From contig NC_134369.1 of the NCBI RefSeq assembly GCF_035582795.1, positions 57,226,001 through 57,290,000 of the forward strand: a stretch of DNA of 64,000 nucleotides, in the 5' to 3' direction. The notes under the pieces are model-generated. The model was not told where the DNA came from. It searched no databases and saw only the letters and a list, made by a program, of their open reading frames with translations. The position numbers were made by a program, and so were the translations under genes. Position 1 is the stretch's first letter; every line of letters starts with the position of its first letter. This DNA comes from Mycteria americana (Eukaryota; Chordata; Aves; Ciconiiformes; Ciconiidae). Shown in pieces: positions 35,166 to 48,374 of this stretch.

Positions 35166-38100
35166 AGTCAATGGCAAAGGCATTCAGAGGCATGGGTTCA
35201 GCAGAGCAGATGAGATGTTTATTGGGATTTCCCCCACCCTGTGTCAGCACCCTGACCACTAAGATTTGGGTGAAAAGGAGCTGGCTTGTCCTTCAGCAGC
35301 TTTGCTCTGTAGGATCTGAATAAATTGGGACTTACAGGGTAGGTTGGCATAGCAAAATCAATTTGTGAATCCTATTTGGACCATGCTGGAATAAATAAGA
35401 TAGCTCACTCACCTCAGTTTTGGTTATCCGATTGTAAGATTTAGGGAACATTAGTAATGATAAAAAATAAGATTGACAGGTGGGAAGTCAGAATGCTTCC
35501 CCTTGTTAATGAAACAGATTTCTTCTAGATGTGAAGGAGATACTTGGGATAAACCTTCAGAGCAGAGTTGTATTCTGTGGAGCTGCTATAATGTATCCCC
35601 ACAACTTGCTATTCAATATTTCTTGAAATTAAGTTCTGCTGTCATTTGAGTGCTTAGAAACCAGATTTCACCCTTGAAAGCAGATGTGCTTCATGACTCG
35701 CTAGCTAAATACCACACAGCTGCATCAAAAATCATTAAGGTAAAGATAACAGAGTACTTAAATTACATTCAGAAGAGTCTTGCTCTTGTATGGGTTGTGC
35801 TGTTTCTTGTTGCTTTACTCCTACTGCTGTTTTCCTCTGTTAAACATTACATGGCTTCAAATACATATTACCTACAAGGCCAAAGCTGAATGCTGATGAA
35901 GCTAGTTTTCTTGGATGTTGTATGCATGTGTCCACATGTCTCCGCTCCAAACAGAAGCAAAGACCATGGGGCCCAGCTGGTCAGTAGACTGGAGTGTTAC
36001 ATCCCAAAGGGTATGCAACTCCTAAGCAAATATTTATTGGAAATGAGATTTTTGTGCCAAGGGCAGGTACTTTGCCCTATACGCTACCTGAGATGGAGAT
36101 AACTGTTCATCTGGAAACACACAATTTTGCCCAGGACTTAGCTCTTAAGGCCAGAGTCAGGGAGCTGCAGGGAGCACCACTTGTGCTCGGACATGTTAGC
36201 CAGCCTACTGGACTCCACTTAAGTGTCAACATCTCATCTTTTTATTTCTACACAGTAGAGACCCCACTGGTTGCTATTTGGGAGCCAATGAGTCCTCTTG
36301 GCCTCATTAATAAAGAGGGTACCTCATTAGTTTGTGTAAGAATGGTGAATTTTAGCTGTATATTGAATAGTAATCTTGTAATCTTTCAGACATAGTGTCT
36401 CCTCACAACCTAATAATTCTCTCTGTATCTCTGTTAAGGACCACCTAATATATCAAGATCTGAAAAGTACTTAATGTAGACTTTAGCACTTGAAAAAGCT
36501 GTATAAAATGTGTGCCATCACTGCAAGTGCCCAAACGTGATACTGAACAAATGCAACCATTGTAACATATATAAACAGTAAACCAAGGCACAGTCCCAAA
36601 TCTCTCAAAGAACACCAAATAACAGAAGAGAGAAACCCAGTAACATTAACCAGTAACAAATCAAGGCAGTCTCAAACAATAAGTCTCAGCCTTCTTGTAA
36701 AGATGTATTTCAATTTCCTGGGATTCTTTCAAAGGAAGATAAGTGCTGTGAAGCTGGCTGACCAGCATTCATGGCTGGATGAACTGTTTAGATATGTGGT
36801 TTGATCAGCCAGCCAGGAGAATGCCTGCTCAGTCCCTCTATGCCTCTACTGTACCTTGCAGGACTTGTTACTGTCCTGTCGGGAAGGGGTGGCACAGTTC
36901 CCTGGATCCTGAAGAGCCAAGGAGCTGTGTAAGTAAAACAGTGTAAGCATGGCTGTTGCCAGTCCCCAGCTGTGCTGCTTTCAGAGGTAACTTCTTTATC
37001 TACTGGGATCCATGGCCTTGGTCATGCAGCTAGGTTCCCTGCACAGTATCTACAGCCTCAGCTCTTTTTTTTCAGAATACAGCTGAACTCTGCATACTCA
37101 TTTTAGATACAGCCAAAGTTTGCTGTTAAGTACTTTGGTTTTGAATTTGTATTTTTTCTTACTAGAGTACCAGTTGCTGCTGTCCCCTGGAGTGCTTGTG
37201 TAGGTCAGGTGAGGCTTGATGGAGCAGACTGTTCTCTTTTGCCAGCCACAAAACCACTGTGTTTGAATTAAATGAATGAATGCTTGATTGCACAGTCTTT
37301 CAGGGGAAAAAAGTGAGATGCTCACAGTGCTCCAAGACAGGCTGTTGGCTGTTCCGTGCTGCTCCTTTAGTCATACAGCTGAGCAGCGTTAAGCATTTAT
37401 GTTTCTGTTAATTTTGGTTTGATCCATGTGATGTTTATCTGAGGATGCAAGTAAATGCTGATGAAACTATTTTCCATCCACATGTAGCCATGCAGAGCAG
37501 GTAGAAGTCAGTGATCGCAGGGCCAGCTGGCTTTTGTGTTTGCTGTCCCCAAACAGGCATAATTGCCGTAGGCAAACACACTTTGGAGAGAAGAGGTCCA
37601 TGGCCATGAGCAGCTGTTCTACCAGATATATGTTCCTAGCTTATTGCCAGATAATGACACAAGTGCTAAAACATCTTCTGAGGTGTTATGGCCTGCCTTG
37701 GGGCTTTAGTTTCCTGACCCATGCAGCTCGGACATCTGCTACAACATGCTAAACCAAGCTAACTTTCTGTTCTATGAAAAGCAGAGCAGAAGGAGTAATT
37801 AACATGCAACTTGTTTTTTCCCCCAAAATGAACTTAGCATCAGTTCAGAAACGGTCCCACACTCAGAGGCTTTCTTTGAGCCTTGGATTAGTCACATCAG
37901 AAGAGGAAGCCTGGGCAGTGGAGTCCACTGTGCAGCTGCACAGCCAGCTGAAGAGGAAGGTAGCAGGAGAGAGACTCAATGCTGTAAAGAGTTGTATGCA
38001 AGGGTTGGGGGTAATTCTGCATTCCCTGCATGACTCTGAGGTGAACCAAAGCATGCTTCAGTATAGGAAGAAAACTGTAGCAGAGACACAAATGCAAATG

Positions 38101-39477
38101 TTTTTGCTGTTCAGACATTCATCTGTAGTATTCTCTTGTTGAAAGTCAACAAGGATTGATTTAGAAACTCTTTCAAAATCTGCTTCTCTTTGCTTCAATT
38201 ATCAGTGTTTTCATGAGGTGGTGGCTTGAAGAGGCCCGTTGTCCAACTAGGGAAGTCAGCAGAGGTTCTGTAAGCCAACGGCTGGTCCACCACAGGGCCT
38301 GCTTCTGGAGAGAGTAACCTGCAAAATGTGCCTACGCTGCCACTTTGGTTTACACCTTAGCTCATTCCTGACCATGTGCCTGCACTCATACTATTTTACT
38401 GCAACTGTCTCTGGTATGAGCTGTCTAGCTCCTTTCATCAGCAAATGCTCAGCAAGGCTTGCAACCTCAGGCAGCCCCAGCCATGCCCTGCTGAATGCAA
38501 TGCCCACCCTCAGCATCACTCTCTATAAATGTTTTCTCAGGCTGTTACATAACTCTCCTGTTATTTTGGGCACTCTGAAAGAAAAGCAAAACAAAAAATG
38601 GCAATGTCTCAAGGCAGCAGAATGTCAACTTTGGCCGAGGGAAGACTTGAACCAAGTGCTTGCAGAGCAAACACAGCCACCCCACTCCAGAAGATCTATA
38701 ACACCTACATTGTATATCACATATCTGGTAGACACGAACCACTCTGTATCAGCTGGCCCATGGCTGTCTTCATGTCCTGTCCACAAAGACAATATATGCA
38801 TTGCCAAAATTCACCATTGCTTAACCCAACATGAAACTCTAGCTGAAAGGATACAGTTGTTGTGAGGGAGCCAGTTTGGGGCTCTGAAGCAGTAGTCAGT
38901 GTTAGGTTGAAGAACCTACCTAAAGTATGTCTTGAAGACATATGTGGTTGCAGTCAGATTTTCCCATGAATTTCTGTTCTTACAACAGGACTAAAAGGTC
39001 TGCCTGCCCCTGGCCTTCAAGTCAGCAGGGAAGGAGGATATATGGAAGATAAACATACTCAGCCTGGTGGTGGTTCACATAAGATCTTCCCTGCATTTCT
39101 TTTTCCAAAAATATTTGTCTTAGCTCTGTTAGCCCATTTGGCAGATCCTGCATGCTCATTTGTCCTGTAGATGGAGATTAATGAGACCTCTAAGTCAGGA
39201 ACTTGTTACTCTAATGAGTCTTTAATATAATAATTTACATAATTTGAGAGGTAAACATATCCATTTCAAACAATGACTATGGAAGTTACAGATAATAATG
39301 GTATTGTCAAATTATCCAGAAGGAACATAGATCTATGGTTCTCATTGAATCCAGATAGAACTGGGATTCACGTGTCAGTCAAGCATAACACAGCAGGGTT
39401 CAGTTCCTGACTGCCATTAAAATCATGACTTTAGGATAACAAATTTCATATTCCATAGTTTTAAAATGTTTTCAACA

Positions 39478-39540
39478 TTTTCTTTAATTTTCTTTTAATA
39501 GTTTCTTTTATTTTTCTTTTAATTATTTCTTTAATAAAAA
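39478..39540. repeat. degenerate TTTCTTTTAAT repeats
   Basis: Several imperfect copies of a pyrimidine-rich unit of about 12 bp in tandem; AT-rich low complexity. Confidence 0.6.
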
Positions 39541-41195
39541 AGCACTCCTAACTAGAGAAGTGCAGTGAGAAATGCAACTCAGTTATAAAGAAATGTGCAA
39601 AATGGCTGTGTTTCCATTTTCATATTGCAACGCCTTGAAGATAATATTTCATCTCTAAAATCTCAGTAAAGAAAGGATAATATCCCATTTCATTCATTAA
39701 ACCCTCAAAAGTTTCCTGTCCATGTATAGTATTTATTGATTCAGAGAAAAACTGTAGAATTTATGTATTTTATAGAGTTTTCTGTGTCATGTGGAAAGTA
39801 AACTTCTTACACCAGAATGGCTGGAAACAGATTTTCTAAATCCATGTTTATCAACCAAAACAAAAAAGTCTTAATAATTATCTGTACTTCATGGTTACAT
39901 TTGGCAGATGGTTGAAAGAAATGTTAAGGTGCTTGATATTTGCTGGCCAAGTCATGTTTTTATCCAGGAGCCCTGCTGTGACTTAAAGAGTATAATTTTA
40001 AGACTCCAACTTTGAAAACTCTAGTTATGCTAGTGGAAATTTTGTCCATGGAAAAGTCTTACTGGTCCTAAGTAGCTGTTATTTAACCTTTTTTTTTTTT
40101 GAGTAGTAATGACTGGCTTAAAAGAGACTTTTTAAAAACAGCAACCTAAAATCTTACATTAGACATGCAAACACAGGTTCTGGAAGCACTAAAATGTCTC
40201 TCACTGGCTTGCTTCATTTTTCTCTTTAGCACATTTGCTAAAGAAACACAATTTTGCTCTTAGCTCTAATATAAACACAGTTTGTGTGCAAGGTTGTTCT
40301 GATCTGATGATCTGATGTATTGTGTTCATACTTTCATGGGAGACAACCATGTTGATTTTTGTAGTTGATATTGAAGAAAACTAGCCTCATGTTTTTGCTC
40401 GGTTAGGGCTGTAAGAATTCATGAATTTCTGTGAACAGTTACATAGTGGCTGTTCAATGAGCTATGCTAACAAAGCAATAAGGTTTAATTACCCCAGCCT
40501 AATCTGACAGCTTGGTGTTGGCACACTATCTGTTAGCACAGCTGGCTAGTGATGCATGTATGCATAAGAAATAAAGATCACTCCTTGCAAGTTTTCTTTG
40601 CTTTTCAAGTATTGTGTGGTTGAATTCTTGCAATTTTAAGTTGTCTTCTCATACAAACTTTGCTTCCCCTCATCCAATTTAAAAACAGGTCTCAGTTAAT
40701 AAGTTCTTCTAACATGTTCTTCGTTTTGAGTTTTGGCAGAGGCTGTTTTCAAGCTAAACATTGGCAATGCCTATACGAAATTCATATTCCAGTTGTTTGG
40801 GCATGTCAAAAGTTTGGATCACCCAAGAAACCACAATCCATATGGCCAAGCCCCCAAGCCTATAATATCTCCAACATGTACCATTGCGTCAGGATGCAAA
40901 AGCCCTGAGTACAGTGCAGAGCTAGGCTTCTCAAGGTGGCATTAGGCCTGCACAAAGATAGTCACAGTTTTAAGTTTACAGCATCTTCATTTATACTTTA
41001 AAAATGAGACCTTTTCTTTTGTTCACATGTTGTTTGTAGTACAAGTACAAGATCAGGAAATTGCCTTACATGGATTTCCAAACCGAAAACTCTAAGCCAA
41101 GGTTTCCTCATTTTTTGCTACAGACAATTTAACCTACAGTTGCAATCAATGAGGACCACTGAATAGTAAGAGGACAAGAACTAAACCTATATTCA

Positions 41196-41266
41196 GCAGT
41201 TCCTGGCTAATGCAGCCTCCCTGTGCCTCCCAGCAAAATTCAGCAGGGCTTTGTGGACATCCTGCA
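41196..41266 (-). pseudogene. serpin unit E exon 5 fragment
   Basis: Translates to DVHKALLNFAGRHREAALA, matching AIHKAMVDVSENGTEAAA of serpin A, then loses similarity before P1. The acceptor-like TTTCTATGCAG precedes it. Confidence 0.7.
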
Positions 41267-41721
41267 TAGAAAATGGGCAAATTTCATAAGAACAGAGATT
41301 GGACAGCGGAAGTGTGAGGGGAAGTCCCTGATGCAGTGACTCCCTGGTGCAATTGCATCTGAGGAAACCCAGCCCAGGGGCTGGAAAGAGACCTAGTGGA
41401 GAGAGGAGAACTGGAAATGGCAGAAAGAGACTGAAGTAGAAAAGAGAGGTGTGCTGTGCTCCTCTAACAAAACATGTGCATCCACTCAGTAATAAAATCC
41501 TGTTCAAATTCTGTCCAGCTGTGTTGTCCAATGGTTTCTTGCAGCAACCTTACAATCAATCAATATGGCAGAGAAATATTAAAACTTGGGGATCATAATC
41601 AGACATTAAAACATTATATTTCTGAAACTGTCCCTCCGTCCAACATATTTTACTTTTAAAGAAAACATAGTCAACAAGTGTGCCAGTGTGTTTTCCCCAC
41701 AGGTTTTTGCCCCTGTGCAAC

Positions 41722-41927
41722 AGAATCTTAGAATCAAAATCTAGGTTGGAAGGAACCTCCAGAGGTCATCTAGTCCAACCCTCTGCTCAAAACATGCCTA
41801 CTTAGATCAGGTTCCTCAGGGACATGCCTCCAAGGATGAGAATTTCACAATGTCTCTGGGCAACCTTTTCCAGTATTTAACTGCCACATGGTAAAAATAT
41901 GTTCCTAATTAGAATTTTCTACATTCA
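41722..41927 (-). mobile_element. CR1 LINE 3' fragment inside a serpin exon
   Basis: Starts at a CR1 tail (cagaatcttagaatc, then ctaggttggaaggaacctcc) in the minus orientation and continues about 200 bp. Serpin exon 2 sequence resumes on both sides. More diverged than the large CR1 at 29.5-31.6 kb, so older. Confidence 0.85.
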
Positions 41928-42299
41928 AACTGTTCATTGATCTTCTCTTCAGTTTCTGCCAGCTTCAGCATCATACATCTCTCTGTCATCATCCAGAAAC
42001 TTGTGGGCTGTCATTTACAGTCAAAGCACTGCATTTGCTCAGCTGGACCTTGCTTAGCAGTAATTGAAAGAAAACATCCATGCATCTCCTGCTCTTCTGT
42101 CTCTGTCAGGTGAGGTCTTTGGGTAGCCAACTCCACATGGATGCTTTGCCCCCCCCAGGAGAACATTGCAAAGGCAGTGGAAAGGCTCAAAGGAGAGAAT
42201 AAAATGTTGTTGTCACCTTCCTCTGCCATGACCTGCTTGTAAAACCTAAATGTGAAGCCAGCGTTGCTGCTGGCTACCTTGAGATGAGCCAGATTTCAA

Positions 42300-45200
42300 C
42301 TACACTGCTGCTTTCCAGGTGATGTTTAGGTAATTTACAGCTCTGAATCAGTACTGTTCACTGGGGTGACCAGTTAATATGTGGGAGTGAAACCTAATCA
42401 CACAGTGGACTTGTTTGCTGGCTGTCATTTACAAGATAGTGAGGAATGGAATTGACATCTGTGTAAGAAAGCTTTGTGAAAATTACCCATGTCTCCATAG
42501 AATGCCATCAATTTGTTACAGAGGTTAATTTATGCTAGTTCAGATCTATGACTGAACTCAAAGACCAGCATGCAAACAATGAGAAAAAAGGGTTTTAATT
42601 AATGTCTTTGAAGTAGTTTCTAAAGAAAGACTGGAACACCCATTAAATCCACAGAGTGCCAAAAATAATTCTTCGTTTTGCCCACAGAAATGAGATACAA
42701 GGCTTTGGTCTCAGTGGTTAGTTCAGTGTTGCCAAACTCCATGAATACTGAAGTGTTTAGAGAGGCTGTTTTCCCCTTAAACTTCTTTTGACCTTTCATC
42801 ATCTTCCCCCACCCAAATTTCACCTCCATCCAAAGCACACATGTCACGTTCAACTGGAATGCTTTGGGAAGAAAACAGAGCTGGATTTCTTGGGGGATCA
42901 TGGGAAGAACATTTTGGGGATCAATGTCAGTAAAAAAGAAACTAGATAAATGTAGTCTTTACTGTTAAAAAATGAAAAGATGTGACATATCAGACTCCTC
43001 TTACTGCCTCTGAACTAATTTGCTCTTTTAATTTTGCTGTGCTGAATTAAATGAAGATGGATATCTGTGATGCCTTCATTTGTACAGCAACACAACTGAC
43101 TACAGAAATGATTTTTTTTTTTAAAGAGGCAAGAATTAAAACTATGTGTGTTTACCCCAACTGTGTATTTGTCCTCCTCTTTTTCTTCATTGCTTTTTAG
43201 TGCAGAAAATGAATTATTTCTTTAAGGAGCCTCCACATGTTATACTATCCAAAAACTGGCCAAAAAGTGAGTCACCTCAGATTGGAATAGCTCTGAGTTT
43301 CATTTATGATTCATAGGACTTTATGGAATGAGTTGGATGCAAATGGGTCTAAACTAAACACTGGGTTTAACTCCGCTGTACCAGATCTACAAAATCAAAA
43401 AGAGAAAGGTAACCATCACCCCATCGAGCTTGGCAGGGAGCAGTCTTTGAGCAGATACTGAGGTGGCAATTGCTGGCAGTTAGAACAGACATAAATATGT
43501 CTCAGAAGAGAAACTCCATTTGCTGCAGTGCTCTAAAACTGCTACATGGCTTGGTGCAGGGAGAGCCCCATGTACTTCCAAAATAAGGAAGAAGGAGCAA
43601 GAAGTGATTGTGTCACATCAGCTGCCAGCTCCTACACGTGAGCTTGCCTTGGAGAAAGAAGTTCAGGAAACCTGCCCCAAAGACTCAAGGACATGCAAAA
43701 ACTGGAGTCAAAAGTTTAAACCCAAAACCTTATATATGCCATACAGTACATAAATAAAAGACAATGCAAATGAAAGTGTCACATAAAAATGACACAGGAG
43801 TGGAAAGTTAACAGAAGGGCAGAATCTTTATTCGGAATGTTTCCAAGTTTTAAAGCTTTAAGGACCTTATGTGGCCAGCATGTGAGGGGCAAACCCCAGA
43901 CAACATTTGGACTCCAAGCAATGAAGAAGCAACGGTGCAGTTGTACTTGCATGAGTCTGAGCTTGTGTCCTGTAACTAAACAACATCTAACTGATGGAGG
44001 TGAAAAGTTCAGTGTTAAACCTTCTCCCCTACAATCATTTCCCTTGATTCTCTTTCCATTGGCATCACTTTCTGGCTTATTTATGCCAAAAGCTTTAACA
44101 TCTGTTAATTAAGTTCCAGTCGAGCCTTACAAAGACTCAAAGGTTACATTGTGTGGTGGCCTGTCCAGACAGATGAGCTAATTAGCCCCAGTGTACTGCC
44201 AGGCTGCTCTTGCCTCCCTGCTTCCCTGTCTCATGGCAGCTGCAACAGGGACCTCAGCTTGTGCCTCTGCCTCTCGCAGCACAACGTGGACATCTCGGCC
44301 ACATTGGTAATTCCCCTCTCCCTCCCACCTGCTCCCCATGGACTTCTGCCTTTTTTCAGGGAAGAGCAGTGCTCCTCAAGACATGACATGTTTCTTCACA
44401 GAACCTCCAAAACCATTTCTATTTTCTCACCGTTTCACAAGAGCAGCTATTTTCATGGTCCTTGTTTTGCAGAGGGGTGATTCCCTTTATCACCACTGTC
44501 AAACCCACTCTTTTACGCAGGTGAAATAAGAAACTGTACCATAAGTAACACAGGCAACATAGGATCTACTACAATTGTTATCTCATATTCACACCACTTT
44601 CAAGATGCCCCCTTAGCCAAGGTGTCTTCTACCCTTTGCTTCTATTGCTTGCACTCTACACAGCATAAGACAACTGGATAAGAAGGTAAAACCATCCTGG
44701 AGGCTGTAAATCAGCTTCTGAGGAAGGTCTCTTCCTTTTCCTCTTTTGTTTAATGCAGGATCTAGTGGTTTAGGTGCTTTTAAAGGTATTGTGATAAAAG
44801 TCCGAGATGTATTTTTCAATTAACTCATAACAGACTCTTGCATTTAAACTGGAGAAATCTTGTAAGAAATGTCAAAGTCAGCTACCCAGAGGGAATGAGA
44901 AATATGAAGAATGGGATGGAAAGCCAACAGCTTCAGCTAGAGCATGCTTTGCTTGTGGAGCCATCCATTTCTGATGGACAGTATAAACCTACTTCTTTCC
45001 CAGCCCTTTTCCCCAGGCTGAAATGGTTTACAACTGAAATTGTTTCTGAATTATGAAATCGTTTCTGGCTTACAGCAATCTTAGATTTCTGGACGTTGAA
45101 GCATGCGGCTATTCCTGGAAATGTGAAGTAGGACGAGCTAGTGAGATGTTCTGACAGCTCTGTGACTTCAACCTCTGAGGCCAAAGTCTAGAAGCAGTTC

Positions 45201-46250
45201 TCAGAAACCAAACTGGTCCTCAGGAAAAGCATCCTGTGAATCTTTATCTGGAAGAAAGCTTCAGCCAAAGCCTGGAACCAGGCAAGCTTCAGCATGCACA
45301 GGAGGGAAGTTTCAAACAAGAAAGTAAAGGAGTGAAAGGCAACAGTACTTCCAGTGAGTGGCTTGCCTGTGTGCATCAGCATCTAATTATCATAACACTG
45401 TACTGTCTTCATATGTATTTTCCTAATAGGAAAGAAATGTCATGCTATACGTAGGACAAAGATGACCAAACCATGTTGTGTTTGAAGAGGAGATATACAA
45501 CTCTTTGCCAAGCCTTTGCAGGAGTCAAATAACCACAGACCTTCCATTCTTCCCTGCAGGTATTTTTTCTCCTGGCCAAATGACAGAGCACAAGCCAGGA
45601 ATCTAATATATAGCAGAATTACTGAGTTAACAGTATGGCTGTCCATTAAAAAGGCTTGGAAATGTTTGAGTGAAATGCATTCATTTGTTTTGGTCCAGCT
45701 TTTGCAGTCTCTTAGCAGCCACTGGTACAATTAAATACGCTCCATTCCAGAAAATATTTTCTAGATCCATTACAACAATGAAACTGTTGATGCCTTCCGA
45801 CCCCCCATTCTGAGCCGCAGCCATACCTCACATAGGTGATTATGCTGATGGTAACTCCATCTGACATATGCCAGGGGTATGCATGTGGTATTTGGGGATA
45901 CCAATGCTCTGTAAAGGCTGCAGGAGAGAACTGCCTTGAGCAATCCATCTCTCACAAGGGCTTCCTGAACCTAGGTCTTAGTGTGATTGGCAGGTGATGG
46001 ACACTGGCTATGTGGATCTCGGCCACAGCACCTTCATAGCTGCCAAGTTCCTGGTGGCAATAGAAGCTAGGTTTTCAGCACTGAATAATCACCAAGTTCT
46101 TTGAGAGATGAGAAATTCACATAGTATTGCCCAGGAATATCTGTTAATTACTAATTGTGTGACAATTGCTAGACTCTCTGAGTACATAATGAAATGCATG
46201 ACATCTGATTTTGAGAAATTGGACACCACCAAGTGATGGGTCTGTGACAT
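42300..46250. other. intergenic DNA between serpin units E and F
   Basis: No supported gene. A 93-codon minus frame at 42620-42901 has no recognisable domain. No serpin exon, LTR or CR1 was noticed. Confidence 0.45.
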
Positions 46251-46259
46251 GAACAGTAC

Positions 46260-46375
46260 TATTTTCCTGCAGGGATAACTCTTTTCCCATTAAGATAATG
46301 ATGTGGGTGCACTGATCAATGAAGAGCACAAGGAAAGGCATGCTGTCATTAAAGGACACTCTTACCTCAACATTC
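46260..46375 (-). pseudogene. serpin unit F: exon 5 fragment
   Basis: The minus strand reads SFNDSMPFLVLFIDQCTHIIILMGKEL, matching the [24 protein letters not shown] strand of serpin D. The reactive loop before it and the last residues are lost. A promoter-like relic lies 2 kb upstream; the intervening exons are not recognisable. Confidence 0.65.
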
Positions 46376-46384
46376 CTGAAGTAT

Positions 46385-48325
46385 CATGGGGTCAACCCCC
46401 ACCAGAACTTTGTAAACCTTGCTAAAATTTTTCTTTATCATTATGTCCTAAGAATGACATGCAGAAAGAACAGTATCATACAGTACAAGAACATGATAGG
46501 TTGTTCAGTATCAAGACAAGACAAGACAAAATCAATCACAACACAAGATGTGACCATTTAGTTATGTATTAGAAAACAAATTAAAAGGTAATTACTTTGC
46601 AAAGGACTTAAATTATGGTATAGTTCTATGAGATCTCCTGTTTGATGAGGATACACTGGCATCAGAGCTACGCACCTCAGCTTTGTCAGGAATTTTTCCC
46701 ATTAAGTAGCCTATGCCTTCTACCATTGTCAAAATATGGGCTCTTATTTGTGCTTAGGTTTAACAGAGCATTAGTAGGTCTTTCCAGCAGAAAAGCAGAA
46801 TTTGCTTTTCAGCCCATGACCTTTAAGGCGTTGCTTATGTTATATGCCTTTAGTTTCTTCCTAGCAGATGCGGCACAGCACTGGGAACAATGACAGACCT
46901 GCGCATTGGCGCTAACCACTGGCTCTTTGAAATATGTTATTTTCCTTGATTTACTTCAAGCATATTATTTCCCTCTCTGCCCCTACACCCTTATACACTT
47001 TGCTTCTTTTTGCTTGTTCCTTCTTTTATGATCTTTAGCACTACTCAAAATTGCTGCTAGTTTTCTTCCAATGTCTTTTGAACTTCACGTAGTTTGTAGG
47101 TAGGGGTTAAATCTATCTCCACCATGAATTAATCCTGGTTTCTGAGCTCTTTATTTATGCTTTTAGACTTTGTTTCACTTCTGTAGATAACTCCTTCCTA
47201 GTTATGACAGCAAACACACAGTTTACTGCTATTCCCACAATGCTTGTTTTCCTTTTCTCCTTATTTCAGAGAGCTGCTCAGTGTGTGCTTTCCAAAGCTT
47301 CTGCTGTGCTTGCAATTCTTCTTCTATGGCTGTTAACCTAAAACAGTCTTTACAGAAGACTACTTTCAGCCTTACCATCACAGATTTCTCTTAGGGTCCA
47401 CATAGGCAGTGCTGAGGCTGCAGCTCCTGCGCACACATGGTTGCATGCACTGCCAGATCAGGTTTGTGTGTAGGCTTCAGTGCAGGCTGGGTTAGAAGAT
47501 GTCCTTTGCACTTTGTTCCTCTGGTGGTGCATCAGGTCAGCTCCATCCTCCAGCAACGCCACTGCATTGAAGTGGCACGCCACAGTACTTGCACACAGCA
47601 GCAGAAACCCTGGACTAGCTAGGAAGAAAGTCTGTTGCACTGAGGCTTCTTGGTCATGAAAGTTACGGTCAGCAAACACACCAAGAAAGAAAAATCCAGG
47701 AAAGAAGAAGCAAAAACCCAGCAGACTGAAAGAAACACTGTCCTGAACAAAACAAGACTGCACTGGATTTGTGACAACCTTAAGGCTGACAGTTTTGGGG
47801 GGTTCTGCAATCCTTCTGCACTCATTAGTTACCACACGAATTTGCTGTCTGCTGCACATTGCCAGTGAGGGGCATTCCCTGAGTTTTGTCAAAATAGAAA
47901 GAAAACCACGCAAGACACGTGTATATGGTCCCTACTCCCATTTGAGGATGATTCCCTACCAACAATGGGTTCTTGATATTTTTTGGTTACCCAGTTCTTA
48001 ATTCAGCTTGATTTTTCTCCACACACTTTCAAATAAATTAAGCAACAAGGTTACCTCTCAAAGTGAGATCTGATTGGCAAAATACTGTTTAGATATTTTT
48101 TTTCCTACTAACAGAGACTATTGATCTGAGGTCTGTGAGGAACAACAAACATAATGTCTCTTGGTATTCGCCTACAGAGTCATTTGTCTTTGCAAAGCTG
48201 GACTTTGGCATACTGTCCTGAATTAGCCCTGAGATTTGCCAAGAACTTTTAAATGATCTTCTGTAGAATCAGCTTATCTGTATTACATCAAGACCAAGTC
48301 CTTATATGTTTAGAGGTATGAAGCC
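46385..48325. other. region of serpin unit F with no recognisable exons
   Basis: Exons 2-4 of unit F should lie here by analogy. I could not find them. Open frames at 47437-47913 carry no domain. Confidence 0.4.
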
Positions 48326-48329
48326 AACT

Positions 48330-48370
48330 GTTTGTTACTAAATATTGAACAGACTAAATAGTTATGAGTA
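48330..48370 (-). promoter_or_regulatory. fossil serpin promoter of unit F
   Basis: Minus strand reads TATTTAGTCTGTTCAATATTTAG, which parallels TATTTGCTCTGTTTAATATTTAC at serpin A with a few substitutions. It is upstream of the exon 5 relic in the right orientation. The match is short. Confidence 0.4.
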
Positions 48371-48374
48371 GGAA

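Larger units (their letters stand above)
34060..41190. other. about 7 kb of intergenic DNA, no gene seen
   Basis: Many short open frames on both strands, none with a recognisable domain. Simple-sequence tracts occur (poly-T near 34375, poly-C at 35143, TTTCTTTTAAT-type repeats near 39480). The first exon and promoter of unit C should lie at the left end of this stretch but were not recognised. Confidence 0.45.
41196..42296 (-). pseudogene. serpin unit E: clade A serpin pseudogene split by a CR1
   Basis: Exon 2 is recognisable at 41928-42296, with AEEGDNNILFSPLSLSTAFAM and then LTETEEQEMHG as in serpin A. Its 3' end (41654-41721) reads ALVDYVFFK before a GT donor. Between them lies a CR1 fragment. 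An exon 5 piece at 41196-41266 reads DVHKALLNFAGRHREAA and ends before the reactive centre. Exons 3 and 4 are not seen. The frame is broken in several places, and the unit is closer to A than to C or D in the parts I can compare. Confidence 0.8.

Noticed and set aside
38326-38865. 179-codon plus-strand open frame
   Set aside because: Long for chance, but the translation shows no domain and overlapping frames on the other strand are equally open. No family recognised.
42620-42901. 93-codon minus-strand frame upstream of serpin unit E
   Set aside because: Considered as a missing serpin exon, but it does not match exon 2, 3, 4 or 5 and lies on the wrong side of exon 2.
47437-47913. overlapping open frames on both strands
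   Set aside because: Examined for the missing exons 2-4 of serpin unit F; no serpin motif found.
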